A DNA stretch of 64,000 nucleotides from the NCBI RefSeq assembly GCF_945952095.1, contig NZ_CAMFHL010000004.1, forward strand, positions 1 to 64,000, written 5' to 3'. Below, in pieces: positions 60,080 through 64,000 of this stretch. Every line of letters starts with the position of its first letter. The first letter of the stretch is position 1. The DNA is from an uncultured Arsenicibacter sp. (GTDB lineage: Bacteria > Bacteroidota > Bacteroidia > Cytophagales > Spirosomataceae). A program made the position numbers and the translations under genes. The notes below the pieces were generated by a model. That model was not told the DNA's origin and searched no databases. It worked only from the letters and a program-made list of their open reading frames with translations.

Positions 60080-61003
60080 TTAGCCGATATGTACCGGCAC
60101 TTTGGACGCATACCGGTAAAAACCAATCGCATCGAGGTCGGTCAGAAACTGGTCATACTGGCTGGCAGTCATGTTGCGGACCGGCAACCGGAATTCCCCG
60201 CAATCGAGGCCGATGGCCCGCATGTAGGCTTTCCCCGTAGCGATACCGCCGTACTTGCCCAGCAGGCGGACAATGGCAATCGACGCGTCCTGCAATTGCC
60301 GGGCAAGGGCAAGGTTTCCGGCATCAAAAGCCGCCATGAGATCGTGGTAAAGCGGCGCCGCATAGTTGAAGGTACTGCCCACGCCCGCCCGGGCGCCCAT
60401 CGCCATGGCGGCGAGCAGGATCTCGTCCCATCCCCACAGCATATCATACTTGCCGTTGTCGAACAGCACACACTGACGGTATTCCATCAGGTCGTTGTGG
60501 GTGTATTTGATGCCCAGGAAGTTTGGCAGCCGGTCGCCGAGGCTTTCCAGAAACTGGATCATTGACAGATGAACGCCGGTCAGGGCCGGAATGTGGTAGA
60601 AATAAACCCCAAGGTCCGGCACGGCCTCGCCCACCTGCACGCAGAAATCGGCCAGTACGGCAGCATTGGCGGGTTTAAAGTAAAACGGGGCCAGAATCGC
60701 CACCGCCTGAAACCCGTTGCGCTGGGCTTCTCTGGCAAGGGAAATGCACTCGGCCAGCGATGTGCCGCCTACCAGCATGATTTTCAGCAGCGACGGCTGG
60801 TCAACTTCACCCCAGGCACGGAGCAGGGCTACTTTTTCGTCGGTGGTCAGCGAGACACCCTCGCCGGTTGATCCGCCGATAAAGGCCCCCTTAATGCCAT
60901 TCGCGACCAGCAACTGTGCATACTGATCAATGACCGACAGTTTCAGGCTACCATCCGCCCGCATCGGCGTAAACGGTGCCGCAATTAATCCGTTGATTTT
61001 CAT
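60080..61003 (-). CDS. nanA: N-acetylneuraminate lyase (DHDPS family)
   Basis: The 307-residue protein has the (beta/alpha)8 aldolase pattern: GLIAAPFTPMRADGSLKL, GAFIGGSTGEGVSLTTDEK, YFYHIPALTGVHL (catalytic Tyr) and FLGIKYTHNDLMEY (Schiff-base Lys). The GLIAAPFTPM start is typical of N-acetylneuraminate lyases rather than of lysine-pathway DHDPS. It cleaves Neu5Ac into ManNAc and pyruvate. It starts the enzyme block of the locus, 10 bp before the acetylesterase, with a repeat-bearing gap to SusD. Confidence 0.85.
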   Translation of the reverse strand: MKINGLIAAPFTPMRADGSLKLSVIDQYAQLLVANGIKGAFIGGSTGEGVSLTTDEKVALLRAWGEVDQPSLLKIMLVGGTSLAECISLAREAQRNGFQAVAILAPFYFKPANAAVLADFCVQVGEAVPDLGVYFYHIPALTGVHLSMIQFLESLGDRLPNFLGIKYTHNDLMEYRQCVLFDNGKYDMLWGWDEILLAAMAMGARAGVGSTFNYAAPLYHDLMAAFDAGNLALARQLQDASIAIVRLLGKYGGIATGKAYMRAIGLDCGEFRLPVRNMTASQYDQFLTDLDAIGFYRYASKVPVHIG

Positions 61004-61010
61004 AAGTATT

Positions 61011-61140
61011 TAAAGAGTGAAAGAGCGGCCGGTACCCGGCGAAAGAGTGAAAGAGCGACCCGCTATAGCGGTGGATGAGAAATCTGCCTGCTCTATTGCC
61101 GTTGCAGGGTCGCTCTTTCGCTCTTTCATTCTTTCGCTCT
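61011..61140. repeat. GAAAGAGTGAAAGAGC inverted repeats in the SusD-NanA gap
   Basis: GAAAGAGTGAAAGAGCGACCC (61042-61062) pairs with the segment at 61107-61127 over 21 bp with one G-T. A further direct copy TAAAGAGTGAAAGAG lies at 61011-61025, matching 36512-36526. The element may terminate or weaken transcription between SusD and the enzyme genes. Confidence 0.7.
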
Positions 61141-61147
61141 TTAGTTC

Positions 61148-62665
61148 CTAATAGCCCGGTGTTTGGGTGAGTTTGGGGTCGGTGTTGAGCATGGAAACCG
61201 AGACGGGGAGCTGGAGCTTGAAGGTCTGGGCCGATGGCAGGTAGGTCTGGCTTACGTTTTTGAATACAAACGCATTGCCGGCCCGCCGCAGCGCAAACCA
61301 CCGTTTGCCCTCCGCAATAAACTCCCGCAGGTTTTCGTCCAGGATGGCGTCCATGTTCGCCTGCTGATCGCCGTTGGTATAAGGCGTGTAACCGGTACCA
61401 TAGGCCCGTGCGCGGATCGCGTTGATGTCGGCCGACGGATCGTTGCCCAGTTTGGTATTGGCTTCGGCCAGCAGTAACAGCACATCAGCGTACCGGTATA
61501 CCGGAAAGTCGTTGTCGTAGAGCTGCGTACCGGCGTCAACACGACCGATAAACTTGGTCAGCAGGACACCCGCAACCGGATTGCCCGCCGTTGTCCGGTG
61601 CATGGTGCGGAAGGTTACCCGCATCCGCCGGTCGGCCGGAATGTTCAGCCGTGTAAGCATTGCCTGCGATAGACCCACCCGGCTCGCTCCGGCCACATAC
61701 GGATAGGCCGAACTGACCGTTGCGGAAGTGCTTGTGCCCGGATCAAGGACCAGGGTACCGGCCTGGGTGGTATTCACCAGAAAACTGCCGTAGGCTCCCT
61801 GCGTTGCTTCGTTTTTCTCGAAGCTGAGTGCAAAGATGATCTCACGGTTATTGGTTTCCTTCGTCGGATCAAAGACGTCGGCGTAAGTAGCCTGCAGGCC
61901 CAGTGCCGGGATTGCCTTTACCTCTTCCAGTGCGGTTTTGGCAGCGGTCAGGTCTGCATTGCCGCCGCCCATGAGGGTGCCCGACCACAGATAAACGTCG
62001 CCTTTCAGCGTCAGGGTAGCCGCGCGGTTCCAGTACACCCGCTTGGCTGTGAAGGCGTTATTGCCCGAAAATAAGGTCAGAGACTGGTCCAGGTCGCTTT
62101 TGATCAGTGCCATTACTTCCTCCGGCTTCGCCCGTTCGCGATACAGGTCGGTCAGGCTGTTGACGGCCGACACCGGCTCTGTTGTAATGGGGACGCCGCC
62201 CCATGTCCGCAGCAGTGTAAAGTACACATAGGCCCGTAAACCATACATTTCGGCCAGCGCGGCTTTACGCTGAGCGTCGGCCAGAGGCGCCTGCGGAAAG
62301 AGCTTGATTACCGTGTTGATCCGGTCGAGGAGGTTGTAGAAACCGCCCCAGTTGCCCGCCGGTACGTTGGTGGCGCTGATGTTGTGCGACCAGTATTGTT
62401 TGAGCCCTGTGTCTTCCGATTCGGTAAAGAGGCCGTCAGCCCAGATCTCCGACCGCATTTCGCCCAGATTAACGAGCGTACTGTGGTAGCCCCGCAGCGA
62501 GGCATATACGCCGGTATAGAGCGTCATGGCGGCGTTCGGATCGGAGAGGGCCAGTTGCTGATTCAGCGAGGTTTGCGGAATGACCTCATCTAACTGTTGC
62601 TGGCAGGAGAAAAGCCCTGAGCTCAGGGTTAATCCGGCGATTATGAGTAGCTTATGAAGTTTCAT
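61148..62665 (-). CDS. susD: SusD/RagB lipoprotein of the sialic-acid-type locus
   Basis: The 505-residue lipoprotein (lipobox SSGLFSC) shows the SusD features: DEVIPQTSLNQQLALSDPNA, EMYGLRAYVYFTLLRTWGGV, RAATLTLKGDVYLWSG, VYRYADVLLLLAEANTKLGN, LREFIAEGKRWFALRRAGNA, and a terminal PGY. It follows SusC by 14 bp and precedes the NanA-esterase-GH20-MFS block on the same strand. Confidence 0.95.
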   Translation of the reverse strand: MKLHKLLIIAGLTLSSGLFSCQQQLDEVIPQTSLNQQLALSDPNAAMTLYTGVYASLRGYHSTLVNLGEMRSEIWADGLFTESEDTGLKQYWSHNISATNVPAGNWGGFYNLLDRINTVIKLFPQAPLADAQRKAALAEMYGLRAYVYFTLLRTWGGVPITTEPVSAVNSLTDLYRERAKPEEVMALIKSDLDQSLTLFSGNNAFTAKRVYWNRAATLTLKGDVYLWSGTLMGGGNADLTAAKTALEEVKAIPALGLQATYADVFDPTKETNNREIIFALSFEKNEATQGAYGSFLVNTTQAGTLVLDPGTSTSATVSSAYPYVAGASRVGLSQAMLTRLNIPADRRMRVTFRTMHRTTAGNPVAGVLLTKFIGRVDAGTQLYDNDFPVYRYADVLLLLAEANTKLGNDPSADINAIRARAYGTGYTPYTNGDQQANMDAILDENLREFIAEGKRWFALRRAGNAFVFKNVSQTYLPSAQTFKLQLPVSVSMLNTDPKLTQTPGY

Positions 62666-62679
62666 GCTGTTTGTCGGGT

Positions 62680-64000
62680 TTACAACGATACGGTAGCACC
62701 AAGGGTGAGCACGCGCGGCAGCGGGAAACGGCCCACGTCATTGCCGCCCACTTCGGGGAAGGTGCCGTTGTAGCGCGTCAGATAGAGCAGATTCGAGCCG
62801 GTGGCAAACACGCGGAGGCTTTTTACCCGGTCGCGCGAGAGGCGGGTCATGAGCGATTGCGGCATGTCGTAGCTCAGGGTCAGTTCGCGCATGGCTACGT
62901 AATTACCTTTTTGCCAGAAGTTGGCCGGTGCGGTGGTACTGCCACCGGCATCCGTGAAGTAGTTCCGGCCGTAGTTTGCCCAGTAGTACCGTGGCAGCGT
63001 GCCGTCCGGCGTTTCCGGCGACCAGGTCTTTGTTACGTCAACCGGCCCGTTCTGAGAACCCTGTACCTGCGACATACCGCGCAGATACATCTGATTGGCA
63101 ATGACAAAGCCCAGAGAGTAATCGAACTGACCGAAGAGCGTAAAGCCTTTCCATTGTAAGGTTGTAGAAAAACCACCCTGCACGGTCGGCGTTGTCCGGC
63201 CGACGAACACAAAATCGCGGTAGTCGAGCGTATCGTTGCGGTCGAGATCACGCCAGCGGGCATCGCCCAGGAGCTTGATCCGTTTGTTGGTATACGGCAG
63301 GTAGGTGTTTACGAAGTTCGCGCGGGCGTCGATGTCGGCCTGCGTTTTGTAAATGCCGTCGTACAGCGGTGCCCAGATTTCGTCGAGGCCGATGCGTTTG
63401 CCTTCCTGCAAACCGCCTACCCAGACCACCTTGCCCTGTGCCGGATCATAGACCTGAACGGCACTTTGCCGGTTACGGTCGAGTCCGTTGTTGGGTAGCT
63501 TAACGGCGTAGTTCTTAACATGGAAGAGGTTCGCACCTACGCTCCATGACAGGCCGCGCGGATTGCTGGCCTTCAGGATATTACCCCGTACTTCCAGCTC
63601 AATCCCCCGGTTCTGCAACTGTCCCAGATTGGTCTGGTAGCTGCTGTAGCCCGTCCACGCCGGAATGGTCAGCGAACTGATTTTGTCGTATACATTCCGG
63701 ATAAAATAATCGGCCAGAATCGTTACGCGGTTGTTCAGCAAGCCAAGGTCAAGGCCGAAGTTCAGCGTGTTGGCGCGTTCCCATTTCAGGTTGGTATTAA
63801 CAATGCTGCCTGCCGCAAAGCCCGGCTGCCCGTTGTAGATACCCACGTTGCCGTATTGCGGGATCGTGGCAAAATCGCCGAGGGGGGTGATGCTGCCGTT
63901 TTCACCCCAGCTGATGCGGGGTTTCAGGGTCGTAATGTACCGGCTCAGTGCTGATTTGGTAAAAAAGTCTTCGTAGTGCATGTTCCAGCCGAGCGACATG
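62680..64000 (-). CDS. susC: SusC-type TonB receptor, partial (5' end beyond the window)
   Basis: About 440 residues of the C-terminal barrel are visible (LKPRISWGENGSITPLGDFA, LNFGLDLGLLNNRVTILADY, FVFVGRTTPTVQGGFSTTLQ, ending RVLTLGATVSL). The N-terminal signal, plug and SusC motif lie beyond the right edge; the Met at 63999 is internal. It pairs with the SusD gene 14 bp downstream. Confidence 0.94.
   Translation of the reverse strand, partial: MSLGWNMHYEDFFTKSALSRYITTLKPRISWGENGSITPLGDFATIPQYGNVGIYNGQPGFAAGSIVNTNLKWERANTLNFGLDLGLLNNRVTILADYFIRNVYDKISSLTIPAWTGYSSYQTNLGQLQNRGIELEVRGNILKASNPRGLSWSVGANLFHVKNYAVKLPNNGLDRNRQSAVQVYDPAQGKVVWVGGLQEGKRIGLDEIWAPLYDGIYKTQADIDARANFVNTYLPYTNKRIKLLGDARWRDLDRNDTLDYRDFVFVGRTTPTVQGGFSTTLQWKGFTLFGQFDYSLGFVIANQMYLRGMSQVQGSQNGPVDVTKTWSPETPDGTLPRYYWANYGRNYFTDAGGSTTAPANFWQKGNYVAMRELTLSYDMPQSLMTRLSRDRVKSLRVFATGSNLLYLTRYNGTFPEVGGNDVGRFPLPRVLTLGATVSL

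Noticed and set aside
1..64000. tRNA, rRNA, CRISPR arrays, insertion sequences or prophage genes
   Set aside because: Reading both strands gave no cloverleaf, rRNA signature, regular short repeats or transposase/integrase-like protein.

Overview
The window looks like a chromosomal segment from a Bacteroidota bacterium, most likely order Cytophagales and close to Spirosoma and its relatives. The support is two SusC/SusD pairs, a TonB receptor with a carboxypeptidase-like N-terminus, DUF1501/DUF1800 proteins with a type IX secretion sorting tail, a LytS/LytTR two-component pair, many twin-arginine (Tat) signals, sparse Shine-Dalgarno sequences and moderately GC-rich coding DNA. The genus is inferred from gene content; no rRNA or other marker gene is present. 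I saw no tRNA, rRNA, CRISPR array, insertion sequence or prophage.

Layout from left to right. At 1-5.8 kb are two paralogous secreted beta-helix proteins, one cut by the left edge and one with a near-identical internal duplication of about 1.06 kb, with an aldo/keto reductase between them. At 5.8-11.1 kb a tightly coupled minus-strand operon encodes a LytS-type kinase, a LytTR regulator and two lipoproteins of unknown function. At 11.7-16 kb are a TonB-dependent receptor, a Tat-exported sugar isomerase-like protein and a haem-binding protein. At 16.1-21.4 kb a NUDIX-type regulator with a 17-bp palindrome diverges from a three-gene operon: sugar dehydrogenase/cytochrome c, a SUMF1-like protein, and a DUF1080 protein. 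At 21.4-23.7 kb an AraC/membrane protein/SDR cassette lies between two copies of one hairpin in opposite orientation. At 23.7-27 kb are two secreted hydrolases.

At 27-31.9 kb a LysR regulator diverges from NADP-isocitrate dehydrogenase and two tiny genes, followed by an orphan protein and an FAD oxidoreductase. At 32-35.1 kb are the DUF1501/DUF1800 pair. At 35.4-38.5 kb are a coiled-coil repeat protein, a MarR regulator and an AT-richer patch of small hypotheticals with a gene remnant. At 38.7-42.9 kb is a complete ABC/HlyD/TolC tripartite exporter. At 43.2-49.7 kb are a SusC/SusD pair and a lipoprotein amidohydrolase.

At 49.8-55.3 kb are a DUF1343 (NamZ-like) protein, a Tat-exported class V aminotransferase, OsmC, and several small exported proteins. 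At 55.3-64 kb a minus-strand polysaccharide-utilisation-type locus appears to handle sialylated, acetylated amino-sugar glycans. It encodes SusC (cut by the right edge), SusD, N-acetylneuraminate lyase, sialate O-acetylesterase, a GH20 hexosaminidase and an MFS transporter.

Intergenic DNA is rich in perfect hairpins. Some act plausibly as terminators. Others recur in several places or sit in front of genes and look like dispersed repeats. The best candidates for undescribed biology are the kinase-regulator-lipoprotein operon, the phased triple repeat before the left-edge gene, the NUDIX regulator with its palindrome, and the small genes behind isocitrate dehydrogenase.
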